From assembly GCF_002802915.1 (NCBI RefSeq), contig NZ_PEBJ01000001.1, positions 62,001-126,000 on the forward strand: DNA of 64,000 nt. Direction: 5' to 3'. A model generated the notes under the pieces. It searched no databases. It saw only the letters and a list, made by a program, of their open reading frames with translations, and was not told the DNA's origin. Position numbers and translations under genes: made by a program. Positions 18,869 through 28,081 of the stretch are shown here, in pieces; positions within the stretch are counted from its first letter, which is position 1; each line of letters opens with the position of its first letter. The stretch is from Bifidobacterium felsineum (GTDB lineage: Bacteria; Actinomycetota; Actinomycetes; Actinomycetales; Bifidobacteriaceae).

Positions 18869-20296
18869 ATGAATACGCTTGTTTTGGCTGAAGCCGCGAA
18901 CGCAGCAGTCCAGCTCAACAGCACCCAGCTCGGCATCAGCGTGGTGGCCAGCATCGTCGTGCTGATTTTGCTGGTTACCGTCGCGAAGCTGCACCCGTTC
19001 GTCTCCCTGCTGATCTCCTCCCTCGTGGTCGGCATCGGCTCCGGCTACGGCCCGGTGGCCACCGTGGAAAGCTTCTCCACCACCTTCGGCTCCACGATGG
19101 CGTCCGTGGGCATCCTTGTCGGCCTCGGCGCCATGCTCGGCCGCGTGCTGATGGACACCGGCGCCGCCGACAGCATCGTCGATACGCTGCTCGCCAAGAC
19201 CTCCACCAAGATGATTCCGTGGACCATGGCCCTGATCGGCGCCCTAATCGGCCTGCCGATGTTCTTCGAAGTCGGCCTCGTGGTGCTCGTGCCGGTGATT
19301 ATCCTCATCACCCGCCGCTCCAAGCTGCCGCTGATGCGCGTCGCCATTCCTACGCTCGCCGGCCTGTCCGTGATGCACGCCTGCATGCCGCCTCAGCCCG
19401 GCCCGCTCGCCGCATTGAGCTGCTTCAAGAACGGTTCCGTGGGCATCACGATGATGTTCGGCCTGCCCATCGCCGTAATCACCGCAGCGCTCGTCGGACC
19501 GCTGTTCTCCAAGTTCGCCGCCAAGTGGGTGCCGGTCGGCGCTCCCGAGAACTTCGACACCGGCAAGGGCCGTGTGGATGCCGACGGCAACCCAATCACC
19601 ACCAAGCCGCCGTTTGCCCTGTCCGTGCTGTGCATTCTGGTGCCGGCCATCCTGATGCTCGGCAACGCCATCTTCGAAATCGTGGCCCCTGACCAAGCCG
19701 GCTCCAAGGCCGTCTACGCCCAGGTCCTCGCCTTCTTCGGCAAGCCCGCCATCGCACTGGCCACCGCCGTGATCTTCGCGATGATCGTGCTCGGCCGCAC
19801 CACCCACATGTCCTGGAAGACCGTCAACGACTCCCTGAAGGCTGCACTGCCGCCCATCGCAGGCATCCTGCTCATCGTCGGCGCTGGCGGTGGCTACAAG
19901 GGCGTGCTGGTGGACACCGGCATCGGCGACATCATCGGCAAGTTCGTTGAAAGCTCCGCCATCTCCATCTTCCTGCTCGCCTGGCTTATCGCCGCCTTCG
20001 TGCGCGTCGCCACCGGTTCCGCCACCGTGGCCATCATCACCACCGCCGGTATCCTCGGCCCGGTCGTTGACCAGATGGGCGTCACCGCTCCGGCCATCGC
20101 ACTGCTGGTCATCGCCATCGGCGCAGGTTCTGTATTCCTCTCCCATGTCAACGATGCCGGCTTCTGGCTCATCAAGGAATACTTCGGCCTGGAGGTTGGT
20201 GAAACCTTCAAGACCTGGACCGTACTCGAATGCCTGCTCTCCGTCGTGGTGCTCGCCCTCGTGATGATCTGCAGCATCTTCGTGCCGCTGGTCTAG
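18869..20296 (+). CDS. gntP: Gluconate:H+ symporter, GntP family
   Basis: A 475-residue inner-membrane carrier with about 12-14 hydrophobic segments. Signature stretches include GLGAMLGRVLMDTGAADSIV, HACMPPQPGPLAA and SHVNDAGFWL, all typical of GntP proteins. It takes up D-gluconate by proton symport. AAAGAAGAG precedes ATG 18869. It is the first gene of a three-gene gluconate operon, followed after 56 bp by gntK. Strong C-ending codon use suggests high expression. Confidence 0.94.
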   Translation: MNTLVLAEAANAAVQLNSTQLGISVVASIVVLILLVTVAKLHPFVSLLISSLVVGIGSGYGPVATVESFSTTFGSTMASVGILVGLGAMLGRVLMDTGAADSIVDTLLAKTSTKMIPWTMALIGALIGLPMFFEVGLVVLVPVIILITRRSKLPLMRVAIPTLAGLSVMHACMPPQPGPLAALSCFKNGSVGITMMFGLPIAVITAALVGPLFSKFAAKWVPVGAPENFDTGKGRVDADGNPITTKPPFALSVLCILVPAILMLGNAIFEIVAPDQAGSKAVYAQVLAFFGKPAIALATAVIFAMIVLGRTTHMSWKTVNDSLKAALPPIAGILLIVGAGGGYKGVLVDTGIGDIIGKFVESSAISIFLLAWLIAAFVRVATGSATVAIITTAGILGPVVDQMGVTAPAIALLVIAIGAGSVFLSHVNDAGFWLIKEYFGLEVGETFKTWTVLECLLSVVVLALVMICSIFVPLV

Positions 20297-20352
20297 CAGC
20301 CATCATCAATCATTCGTAATCCTCTCCCCTACTTAGTCGAAAAGAGACTCTT

Positions 20353-20922
20353 ATGACCATCGCAACCGAGGCACATGCCGACATCATCACTGCAAACACT
20401 ATCCCAGCCGACTACTTCGCCAACACCAAGCCGATCATCGTGCTGATGGGCGTCTGCGGTTGCGGCAAAAGCACCGTGGCCGCACACCTGACCGAACGCT
20501 ACGGACTGAAGTACGCGGAAGCCGACGACTTCCATCCGCAGGCCAACATCGACAAGATGGCCGCCGGCATCCCACTTACCGACGAGGACCGCTGGCCTTG
20601 GCTCGACACTTTGGCCTCTTGGATTGACGAGCGCATCGCTGCCGGCGAAGCAGCCGTGGTGACCTGCTCCGCACTGAAGAAGGTCTACCGCGACAAGCTG
20701 CGCCGCCCGGGCGTCGTATTCGTCTACATGCAGGGCACCTTCGACGAGGTAATGGAGCGCCTCTCCCACCGCGAAGGCCACTTCATGAAGCCGAGCATGC
20801 TGCAAAGCCAGTTCGACATCCTCGAAGAGCCGGGTAGCGATGAAGTGCACGTCAACGTGCACATCGGCCTGGCCGACCCCGATCAGGAGGCCATGGCCGT
20901 GGCCGGAGCCCTGAACCTGTAA
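20353..20922 (+). CDS. gntK: Gluconokinase
   Basis: Phosphorylates gluconate to 6-phosphogluconate with ATP in the cytoplasm. The 189-residue protein has the P-loop MGVCGCGKST near residue 33, after a 25-residue N-terminal extension, and the substrate segment EADDFHPQANIDKMAAGIPL of the GntK/IdnK family. CSALKKVYRDKLR is also typical. AAAGAGA lies before the start. It sits between the permease and the dehydrogenase acting just before and after it in the pathway. Confidence 0.95.
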   Translation: MTIATEAHADIITANTIPADYFANTKPIIVLMGVCGCGKSTVAAHLTERYGLKYAEADDFHPQANIDKMAAGIPLTDEDRWPWLDTLASWIDERIAAGEAAVVTCSALKKVYRDKLRRPGVVFVYMQGTFDEVMERLSHREGHFMKPSMLQSQFDILEEPGSDEVHVNVHIGLADPDQEAMAVAGALNL

Positions 20923-20965
20923 CGAATCGACAACGCTGTACGAAACGCGAAAGAAGGCAATTGCA

Positions 20966-21859
20966 ATGCAGATGGGAATGATCGGCCTCGGCCGTATGGG
21001 TGGCAACATGGTCAAGCGCCTGCGCGAAGACGGCCATGAGATCGTCGGCTTCGACATGAACCCGGAATCCGCGCGTGATGTGGACTCTTTGGAAGCTCTG
21101 GTGGCCGCGCTCGATGCCCCGCGCGTGGTGTGGGTGATGGTGCCGGCCGGCAAACCCACCGATTCCACCGTGGAACAACTGGGCAAGCTGCTCGAGCCGG
21201 GCGACATCGTGGTCGATGGCGGCAACTCCAAGTACACCGAAGATCGCGAGCATGCGGCCGCTTTGGCTGAAAAGGGCATTGGATTCCTGGACTGCGGTGT
21301 CTCCGGCGGCGTCTGGGGTGCCGAACGCGGCTACGCGCTGATGATCGGCGGTTCCGACAAGGATTACGAGACTGTGCTGCCGATTTTCGAAAGCCTCAAG
21401 CCGGAAGGTGAGTACGGTTTGGTACATGCCGGCCCGGTGGGCGGTGGCCACTTTGCCAAGATGGTGCACAATGGCATCGAATACGGCATGATGCAGGCCT
21501 TCGGTGAAGGCTTCGCCACGATGCTGCGCAGCGAATACGTCACCAACCCGGCCGAAACCATGACCTCGTGGCGCACTGGTTCCGTTGTGGCCAGCTGGCT
21601 GCTCGATCTGCTCGACAACGCCACCAAGGAGGATCCGGAGCTGAAGAGCGTGCCGGCTGTGGCCAACGAGTCCGGTGAAGCCAAGTGGATGGTCGAGGCG
21701 GCCCTCGAGCTCGGCGTTCCGGTGCCCACCACTGCCGCGGCCCTGTGGCAGCGCCAGACTTCTCGCGGCGGTGCCGACGACATTCTGCGCGTCGTGACCG
21801 CACTGCGTGCCCAGTTCGGTGGCCATGTGACCAAGGTGGACGAAATCGCTACGCACTGA
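20966..21859 (+). CDS. gnd: 6-phosphogluconate dehydrogenase, short form
   Basis: Oxidatively decarboxylates 6-phosphogluconate to ribulose 5-phosphate. 297 residues is the length of the short YqeC/GntZ-like form rather than the 470-residue housekeeping Gnd. The Rossmann motif GMIGLGRMGGNMVKRL is at the N terminus. VDGGNSKYTEDREHA, DCGVSGGVWGAERGYALMIGG and MVHNGIEYGMMQAFGEG carry the substrate-binding and catalytic residues. AGAAGG lies before ATG 20966. It completes the gluconate operon. The preferred cofactor (NAD or NADP) cannot be decided by eye. Confidence 0.92.
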   Translation: MQMGMIGLGRMGGNMVKRLREDGHEIVGFDMNPESARDVDSLEALVAALDAPRVVWVMVPAGKPTDSTVEQLGKLLEPGDIVVDGGNSKYTEDREHAAALAEKGIGFLDCGVSGGVWGAERGYALMIGGSDKDYETVLPIFESLKPEGEYGLVHAGPVGGGHFAKMVHNGIEYGMMQAFGEGFATMLRSEYVTNPAETMTSWRTGSVVASWLLDLLDNATKEDPELKSVPAVANESGEAKWMVEAALELGVPVPTTAAALWQRQTSRGGADDILRVVTALRAQFGGHVTKVDEIATH

Positions 21860-21921
21860 GTGGTTGCGTGTGATTGCGCGGTTGCACAGCATCGCTGGCA
21901 TCCTCAACGATGAGGATACAT

Positions 21922-21962
21922 AAGTTGTGGCTCCCCTCTTCGGAAGGGAGCCACAACTTTTG
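21922..21962 (+). terminator. Terminator of the gluconate operon
   Basis: Perfect 14-bp stem AAGTTGTGGCTCCC/GGGAGCCACAACTT with a 10-nt loop, followed by TTGTG. Confidence 0.8.
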
Positions 21963-22206
21963 TGTCCCGGTAGATGATTTTCGCGTTTTTGCGATTACCG
22001 TGGCAGAATCTCGCGCTCGATGAGTGATGATTCACATATCCATAAATCAAGAATCGGCTTTATTCCACGGTTTTGATACGGGGCAGGGAGAAAAGGGAAT
22101 GAATGGATTTGTCCCGGTTCATGGAAAACAATCAGAATTGCTTACCGAGACATAATAATTTGTCCCGGTAGCCATACCAATCGATTGATGTGACTACCGG
22201 GACAAG
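21961..22206. repeat. Palindromes, family 3
   Basis: One decayed and two clearer copies of a hairpin with arms TTGTCCCGGTAG and CTACCGGGACAA: 21961-22000 (poor), 22108-22153 and 22159-22206 (12-bp perfect arms). The GTCCCGG motif starts at 22111 and 22162, 51 bp apart. They lie between the gluconate operon and dps, which converge. No gene is visible in this gap of about 400 bp. Confidence 0.75.
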
Positions 22207-22268
22207 CTTTAGGATCACTAAGACCACAAATAATGGGTTTTAGCCCTACTTAAGTTCCATGTCTTAGC

Positions 22269-22748
22269 TCACGCCAGGTGAGAGCGCATGAACCACTGGA
22301 ATTTCTCGAGCTGCTGGACGTGATCCTGAATGATGTTGGAGCTGACGAAGTCCAGCTCATCCAGCTCGGCCACAGCCTTACGATCTTCGGCGATGAAGGC
22401 ATCGTAGTATTCAATCAGTGCCTTGAGATATTCCTCGGTGCCGGCACGACCTTCCACATCGAACGACTTCCAGGTACGATTGCGCACAATCGCATCCGGG
22501 CGACCGTCCGGAGTGCCACCCAGCGTGGCGATGCGCTCGGCGGTCTCATCGGCCTGAGCCAGCACGGATTCGACTTCCGGATCGAGCATCTCGTGCACGG
22601 CGATGAAGTTCGGGCCGGTCACGTTCCAGTGTGTGTGCTTCAGCACCAGAGCAGCCTCCTGCTCTTGGCTCAAACGGTTCTGCAAGATCGCAATGGCCTT
22701 CTCACTGGTCGCTTCATCGAGACCCGGCACCACAAATGCAAGTGTCAT
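22269..22748 (-). CDS. dps: Dps-family ferritin-like protein
   Basis: A 159-residue member of the Dps family, which stores iron and shields DNA from oxidants as a 12-mer. The ferroxidase motif KHTHWNVTGPNFIAVHEMLD carries the His and Asp ligands, with E and D residues continuing in VLAQADETAERIATLGG. ATG 22748 has AAGGAAGGAG upstream, a very strong site, so the in-frame Met at 22766 is not used. It is monocistronic and lies near the AhpC system, consistent with oxidative-stress defence. No basic DNA-binding tail is evident. Confidence 0.93.
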   Translation of the reverse strand: MTLAFVVPGLDEATSEKAIAILQNRLSQEQEAALVLKHTHWNVTGPNFIAVHEMLDPEVESVLAQADETAERIATLGGTPDGRPDAIVRNRTWKSFDVEGRAGTEEYLKALIEYYDAFIAEDRKAVAELDELDFVSSNIIQDHVQQLEKFQWFMRSHLA

Positions 22749-22835
22749 GATGCTCCTTCCTTTCATGTTTGGGGACAGTCATTCCAGTCTAGATTGTTTG
22801 CCTCCGCCACAAGCCCGGAGCAGACGTGTGAATAA

Positions 22836-24137
22836 TCACTGTGCTTCAGACGACTTGCGCACTTCGATGGTTTCGATGCGACGACCATCGACCTCGGTGA
22901 CCACCATGTCATAGCCGTCATCCGAATGAAGCACATCGCCCACGGCACCCATCTTGCCGGTGTGGGCCAGGAAGTAGCCGGCCACCGTCTCGTATGGGCC
23001 ATCCTCCAGTTCGATGCCGGTCAGATCGGCGAAATCCTCGATGGTCATGCTGGCCTCAATCGTGGCCACGCCATTCACAAAGACCGTGCGAGGCTTGCGC
23101 TCGCCGCCCTTTTCGGTCGGCAGATCATACTCGTCGCGAATATCACCCACGAGTTCCTCAGTCATATCCTCCAGCGTCACGATGCCATCCGTGCCGCCGT
23201 ACTCATCGATGACCACAGCCAGATGGATACCGCGCTTGCGCAACAGTTCTAGGCTTGGCAGCAGCTTGGAGGTGCCAGGCAGCGAGATGCCTTCGCGCAC
23301 CACATCGCGCACGGTTTTGGCATTCGGGTCGCGCACATCGAGTAGGTCGCGCACGTGCACAAAGCCAATCACATCATCGAAATCCTTGCCGGTCACCGGG
23401 TAGCGGGAATACGGCTGATCGCGCACGAATGCGGCAGCCTCGTCAATCGGCTGATCGCCTTCGATGAACACCACGTCGGCGCGCGGGCGCATCACCTCGG
23501 CCACAATCGTTTCGGAAGCGTCAAACACATCGTCCAAGATCGTGCGCTCATCCTTGGAAAGATTCGTATTGGAGCTCACGAGTACGCGCAGCTCATCATC
23601 GGACACCTCAGACTCGGTCTGCTGCGGATCAAATCCAAGCAAGCGCACGATGCCGTTCGTGTTCTTGCCAATCAGCCAAATAATCGGGCGGCAGATTGTG
23701 GCGAATGCATCAATCGCAGGCACCACAGCGCGGGCGATTTGCTCCGTACGCTGCATGGCGATGCGCTTCGGCACCATTTCCGAAATCACGATGGAGCAGT
23801 AGGAAATAATCAAGGTGAGCACAATGTTCACCAAGCCGCCGGCGATACCGACCGGTACGCCCCAGCCCTCTACAACCGGAATCAGATACGGGGCGATAGA
23901 GGAGGCGCCAAACGAGGCCGACAGGAAGCCGGAGAGCGTCACGCCGATTTGCACAGTGGACAGGAAGGTGTTCGGGTCGCGCGCGATTTTGGCGACTTTG
24001 GCGCCACGCGCATCCTCCTGCTCCATCTGCTCGATCTGCGAGCCTCGCAGCGAGACCAGCGCCAGCTCCGTGCCGGAGAACACCGAACCGATGACGAGGA
24101 AGACGAAAATCAGGAAGACATTCAAACCAACAGACAT
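22836..24137 (-). CDS. CorC/TlyC-type membrane protein with CBS domains
   Basis: A 433-residue protein with a DUF21/CNNM membrane domain (about 1-190, starting MSVGLNVFLIFVFLVIGSVF), a CBS pair (about 205-330, with VMRPRADVVFIEGD and VVIDEYGGTDGIVTLEDM) and a C-terminal CorC/HlyC domain. The family is linked to magnesium or cobalt handling, and old names call it hemolysin. ATG 24137 is chosen over an upstream TTG, with a weak GGTGG before it. It begins 35 bp after the carbonic anhydrase stop, probably in one transcript. Confidence 0.88.
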   Translation of the reverse strand: MSVGLNVFLIFVFLVIGSVFSGTELALVSLRGSQIEQMEQEDARGAKVAKIARDPNTFLSTVQIGVTLSGFLSASFGASSIAPYLIPVVEGWGVPVGIAGGLVNIVLTLIISYCSIVISEMVPKRIAMQRTEQIARAVVPAIDAFATICRPIIWLIGKNTNGIVRLLGFDPQQTESEVSDDELRVLVSSNTNLSKDERTILDDVFDASETIVAEVMRPRADVVFIEGDQPIDEAAAFVRDQPYSRYPVTGKDFDDVIGFVHVRDLLDVRDPNAKTVRDVVREGISLPGTSKLLPSLELLRKRGIHLAVVIDEYGGTDGIVTLEDMTEELVGDIRDEYDLPTEKGGERKPRTVFVNGVATIEASMTIEDFADLTGIELEDGPYETVAGYFLAHTGKMGAVGDVLHSDDGYDMVVTEVDGRRIETIEVRKSSEAQ

Positions 24138-24172
24138 GCCACCAACTCTAGGGGAGTGGGGAGTCAATTACC

Positions 24173-24955
24173 TCAGAAGCTCAGCACTTCGACGCGACCG
24201 GTGTCGAGCTGGTAGCGGGCGCCAACAATCATGAGCTGTTCGGATGCCAGCGCCTGCTGAATCACTTCGGAGCGCTCCACCAGAGCCTCGATGGTATGCG
24301 CCACATGCACACGCTCGATGTCGTCGAGGCAATCCAGCTCGGCCTCGCGCGCCTGCCATACGGAAATGCCGGCCTGACGCAACACAATGGAATCCGCCTG
24401 GGCGATGCGCTCATCCAAGTCATCCATGATGTTTTCGGCTTCGATGGAATCCTGGCTTTCCTCGGCTTCGGCGGTCACCGTGCGCACGAGTTCGTTGAAT
24501 TCGCGCTCGGCGACCTCCAGTGCGCCGCAGCGGCCGTGGCCCAGCACGCACAAGAGGCTCACATGCAGTTTCTTGACCGCGTATTCCAGCGATGCAATTA
24601 CCGCATCATCGATCATCTGACCGGCAGTACGCACGGTGAACAGGTCGCCCAGACCCTGATCGAAGATGATTTCCGGAGGCACGCGCGAATCAGAGCAGGA
24701 GAGCACGGCCGCGTCCGGCTTCTGGCCATCGGTGAGCATATGGCGGGTTTCCTTATCCTGCCAAGGGTGCTCGGCCTTGCCTTCGGCGAAACGCTTGTTG
24801 CCTTGGAGCATACGGCTCCACGTGGCATTCGCGGTGGATTCGTGCAATTCGCTGGGTAGGGGAGAGGCGAATTCCGCGGCCGGCTCCGGTGTCTGCTGCG
24901 CTGCCTCAACGTTCTGTTCGATGTTCTCTTCGTTGTCAAAGTCCGACTGTGTCAT
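24173..24955 (-). CDS. Beta-class carbonic anhydrase
   Basis: Interconverts CO2 and bicarbonate. The 260-residue protein has a 45-residue acidic N-terminal extension. The zinc ligands are Cys87 in VLSCSDSRVPPE and His140/Cys143 in CVLGHGRCGA, with the Asp89-Arg91 dyad present. GGAGG lies before ATG 24955. Bicarbonate is the co-substrate of PEP carboxylase, encoded elsewhere in this window, so the enzyme may feed that reaction. It is followed by the CorC-like gene. Confidence 0.93.
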   Translation of the reverse strand: MTQSDFDNEENIEQNVEAAQQTPEPAAEFASPLPSELHESTANATWSRMLQGNKRFAEGKAEHPWQDKETRHMLTDGQKPDAAVLSCSDSRVPPEIIFDQGLGDLFTVRTAGQMIDDAVIASLEYAVKKLHVSLLCVLGHGRCGALEVAEREFNELVRTVTAEAEESQDSIEAENIMDDLDERIAQADSIVLRQAGISVWQAREAELDCLDDIERVHVAHTIEALVERSEVIQQALASEQLMIVGARYQLDTGRVEVLSF

Positions 24956-25015
24956 GAAACCTCCATAATCGGCTTGTTGCTAGTTCCTCATAGTAGCTGG
25001 AGAGGTGGTACCGGC

Positions 25016-25246
25016 TGATTTTTTCGCGATTTGACTTAAGTTCGTGAAAATGTGCCGCTGATGAGTTCTCAGTGGCTTATTTTTTCGAGATGAGGCAAGG
25101 TTTCGTGAAAAGACGCCGCTGAGACTAACTCAGTGGCTTATTTTCACGAAGTTCCCCTGTATTACGAAAAAATAAGCCACTGGTGAATCGTCAGTGGCTC
25201 TTTTTCACGAAGTATGGCTTTTCTCCGAAAAAATAAACCGCTGGAA
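25016..25246. repeat. Array of palindromes, family 4, copy A (61-bp period)
   Basis: Three hairpins and flanking half units with arms TTCGTGAAAA-GCCACTGA and TCAGTGGC-TATTTTCACGAA. Left arms begin near 25041, 25102, 25163 and 25224, a period of 61 bp. The array opens with a right half arm (GGCTGATTTTTTCG) and closes with a left half arm (CCGAAAAAATAAACCGC), so its two ends are inverted relative to each other. The same array recurs at 60513-60743. It lies upstream of both ahpC and the carbonic anhydrase gene. Confidence 0.82.
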
Positions 25247-25387
25247 TCGACAACGCTGTGGTGCTATTCCAGTAACACCTCAGCGATATGGCTGTGATAA
25301 GGCTCATAGGGAACACAGAGACGTTATTGGAGCTGCCACGTTACGATGGAAAACGGTAATGCAACAGGATTCCTGAAAGGACCGATG

Positions 25388-25951
25388 ATGACTCTGCTGC
25401 AGCATGAACTGACCGATTTCAAAGTGCAAGCTTTCCAGAACAACGAATTCCATGAAGTGACCAAGGAAGACGTGCTGGGCCACTGGTCCGTGTTCTTCTT
25501 CTACCCGGCTGACTTCACCTTCGTGTGCCCGACTGAGCTCGAGGACCTCGCCAACAAGTACGAGGAGTTCAAGAAGATCGGTTGCGAGATCTACTCCGTT
25601 TCCTGCGACACCCACTTCGTGCACAAGGCCTGGCATGACGCCAGCGAGAAGATCGCCAAGATCCAGTACCCGATGCTGGCCGATCCGACCGCCCTGCTGG
25701 CCCGCGACCTCGACACCTACAACGAGGCTGACGGCATGGCCGAGCGTGGCGACTTCATTATCAACCCTGAGGGCAAGGTCGTGGCTTACGAAGTCACCAG
25801 CTCCAACGTCGGCCGTAACGCCGATGAGCTGCTGCGCCGCGTGCAGGCCTCCCAGTTCGTCTACGAGCACGGCGATCAGGTCTGCCCCGCCAACTGGACC
25901 CCAGGCGAAGAGACCATCGAGCCCAGCCTCGACCTCGTCGGCCAGCTGTGA
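25388..25951 (+). CDS. ahpC: Alkyl hydroperoxide reductase subunit C (2-Cys peroxiredoxin)
   Basis: Reduces hydrogen peroxide and organic peroxides in the cytoplasm. The 187-residue protein has the peroxidatic Cys47 in FTFVCPTE and the resolving Cys in GDQVCPANW near the C terminus. AAAGG lies 7 bp before ATG 25388 (ATG 25385 is possible). It is followed after about 120 bp by the flavoprotein that should reduce it. Bifidobacteria usually lack catalase, so this pair is likely a main peroxide defence. Confidence 0.96.
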   Translation: MTLLQHELTDFKVQAFQNNEFHEVTKEDVLGHWSVFFFYPADFTFVCPTELEDLANKYEEFKKIGCEIYSVSCDTHFVHKAWHDASEKIAKIQYPMLADPTALLARDLDTYNEADGMAERGDFIINPEGKVVAYEVTSSNVGRNADELLRRVQASQFVYEHGDQVCPANWTPGEETIEPSLDLVGQL

Positions 25952-26046
25952 CGAAGAGCCCAGTGGGCTCTTCGTAGCAGCGAGCAGCGATAGCGTCGCG
26001 AGCGTCGCAGTAATAAAAACGGGCTCCCGTAGGGAGCCTCTTTGTT
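25951..26046 (+). terminator. Two hairpins between ahpC and its reductase gene
   Basis: ACGAAGAGCCC/GGGCTCTTCGT (25951-25975, 3-nt loop, overlapping the stop region) and GGCTCCC/GGGAGCC (26022-26038) followed by TCTTTGTTTATT. The second is a plausible terminator or attenuator that would lower reductase relative to AhpC. Confidence 0.65.
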
Positions 26047-26070
26047 TATTTGTGAAAGAAAGAGTCAAAT

Positions 26071-27963
26071 ATGCCTCAAAACAATCTCTATGACGTTGTG
26101 GTCATCGGCGGGGGACCGGCAGGCTTGACCGCTGGCCTATACCTCGCCCGCGCTCGCTACCGTGTGTTGATCCTCGAAAAGGATGATTTCGGCGGGCAGA
26201 TCACCATCACCAATGAAGTGGTGAATTATCCGGGTGTCGGCCGCACCACCGGCCGCGCGCTCACCCAAACCATGCGCCAGCAGGCCAAGGATTTCGGTGC
26301 CGAGTTCCTTTCCGCCGAGGCCACTGGGCTTGACGTTGAGGGCGATATCAAAACCGTGCACACCTCGCGCGGCGACCTCAAGACCTTCGGCATTTTGATC
26401 GCCACTGGTGCATCTCCACGCAAGCTCGGCTTCGAAGGCGAACGTGAATACGCCGGTCGTGGTGTGGCCTACTGTGCCACCTGCGACGGTGAATTCTTCA
26501 CCGGTAAGGAAGTGCTCGTGGTCGGCGGCGGTTTCGCTGCGGCAGAGGAGTCCGTGTTCCTCACCAAGTACGCCTCCAAAGTTACCGTGCTCGTGCGCGA
26601 GCCCGACTTCACCTGTGATGCCTCTGTCGCCGCTGAAGCCAAGAACAATCCGAAGATTGACGTGCGTTACAACGTTGAGCTCAAGGGTGTCACTGCTGGC
26701 CAAGGCGGCTTGCGCGAAGCCACGATTCTGAACCGTGAGACCGGCGAAACCGAGACCTGGAAGCCGGCCGACAACGGTACGTTCGGTGTCTTCGTGTTCG
26801 CTGGCTACGTGCCCGCCACCGACCTCGTGCGTGGTGTGGTCGAGCTTGATGATCATGGCTATGTAGTCACCCACGACTATCTGGAGACGTCGGTGCCCGG
26901 TGTGTATGCCGCCGGCGATTTGCGCGTCAAGAACCTGCGTCAGGTGGTCACCGCCACCGCCGACGGTGCCATCGCAGCCGTGGAACTGGAGCGCTACGCC
27001 AAGCAGCTGAGCGAGAAAACCGGCCTCGTGCCGCCGCGCCCGACCACGTCCGCCTACGAACAGGCCGAAGCCACGGCCGCTGCCAAGACCGCAGCCGCAG
27101 GCACGACTCCTTCCCCCGCACCGGCCAAGCGCAGCGCCGATGCTGCGGCCGCCGCCGCGCAGACCGCCAAGAAGCCTGGCGAGCTGTTCTCCGCAGCCAT
27201 CAAGCAGCAGCTCAGCGTGGTGTTCGGCCGCATGACCCGCCCGGTGACGTTGGCTCTTGAGCTCGACAACACTCCGCTTTCCACGGAATTGCAAGGATTC
27301 ATCGGTGAGATGGTTGCCTTGTCCGGTGGCAAGCTGAATTCGGTGGCCGTCGGTGCCGATGGGCTGATTACTGCAATTAATGGTGATTCTGCACCTACAA
27401 GTTTGGTGGTAGGGGAGCCGCTTGAGGTTTCGCTGCCGAGCGATGACTCTGCGCTGACTACTTATGGTTCGCTTGATGACTCCGGTCGTGCTGAATTTGA
27501 TGTGGCCGCAGATTTGCCGCTGGCCCGTCCGGCTGTGCGCATCTGCACAGCGAGCGAGGATGGCAAGCTCACCTTCACCGGTCTTGCATTCCATGGTGTG
27601 CCGTCCGGCCACGAGTTCAACTCGTTCGTGTTGGGTCTCTACAATGCGGCCGGCCCGGGACAGCCGCTTGATGATGATTTGCGCGAACGCATCGCAGCTA
27701 TCAGCAGCCCGCTTGACGTGATGATTCTGGTCTCCTTGACCTGCACGATGTGCCCGGAGACTGTGCTCGCTTCGCAGCGTATCGCCTCGCTCAACCCGAA
27801 CGTGCGCGCCGAAGCCTACGATGTCTCGCATTTCCCCGAGCTCAAGGACCAGTACGGTGCGATGAGCGTGCCCTGCATCGTGATCAACAAGTTCGACGGC
27901 AGCCAGACCGTCGAATTCGGCAAGAAGAGCATCCCGCAAATGCTCGATCTGCTGGGTGCATAG
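26071..27963 (+). CDS. AhpF-like flavoprotein: thioredoxin-reductase domain plus C-terminal Trx-fold domain
   Basis: A 630-residue disulfide reductase probably serving AhpC. Residues 1-310 are a thioredoxin-reductase module: FAD motif VVIGGGPAGLTAGLY, redox pair Cys135/Cys138 in CATCDG, NAD(P) motif VLVVGGGFAAAEE and GVYAAGDLR. An Ala-rich linker (about 325-370) leads to a double-thioredoxin-like domain with redox motif CTMCPET near residue 557 and the cis-Pro segment SVPCIVINKF. In classical AhpF this second domain is N-terminal, so the order is reversed here. A reading as two fused proteins is ruled out by the uninterrupted frame. Confidence 0.88.
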   Translation: MPQNNLYDVVVIGGGPAGLTAGLYLARARYRVLILEKDDFGGQITITNEVVNYPGVGRTTGRALTQTMRQQAKDFGAEFLSAEATGLDVEGDIKTVHTSRGDLKTFGILIATGASPRKLGFEGEREYAGRGVAYCATCDGEFFTGKEVLVVGGGFAAAEESVFLTKYASKVTVLVREPDFTCDASVAAEAKNNPKIDVRYNVELKGVTAGQGGLREATILNRETGETETWKPADNGTFGVFVFAGYVPATDLVRGVVELDDHGYVVTHDYLETSVPGVYAAGDLRVKNLRQVVTATADGAIAAVELERYAKQLSEKTGLVPPRPTTSAYEQAEATAAAKTAAAGTTPSPAPAKRSADAAAAAAQTAKKPGELFSAAIKQQLSVVFGRMTRPVTLALELDNTPLSTELQGFIGEMVALSGGKLNSVAVGADGLITAINGDSAPTSLVVGEPLEVSLPSDDSALTTYGSLDDSGRAEFDVAADLPLARPAVRICTASEDGKLTFTGLAFHGVPSGHEFNSFVLGLYNAAGPGQPLDDDLRERIAAISSPLDVMILVSLTCTMCPETVLASQRIASLNPNVRAEAYDVSHFPELKDQYGAMSVPCIVINKFDGSQTVEFGKKSIPQMLDLLGA

Positions 27964-27992
27964 GCATAAGTCCCAAGTCAAACAGCGCAACA

Positions 27993-28028
27993 AAAGGGCG
28001 GTGTATTCACACGAATACACCGCCCTTT
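27993..28028. terminator. Bidirectional terminator
   Basis: Perfect 16-bp stem starting AAAGGGCGGTGTATTC with a 4-nt loop, flanked by A and T runs on both sides. It serves the flavoprotein gene and the convergent ABC permease gene. Confidence 0.8.
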
Positions 28029-28081
28029 ATGCTGGTGAGGCGTTACTACCATCCGACTGCATCAGACAGCAGCTACTCCAA

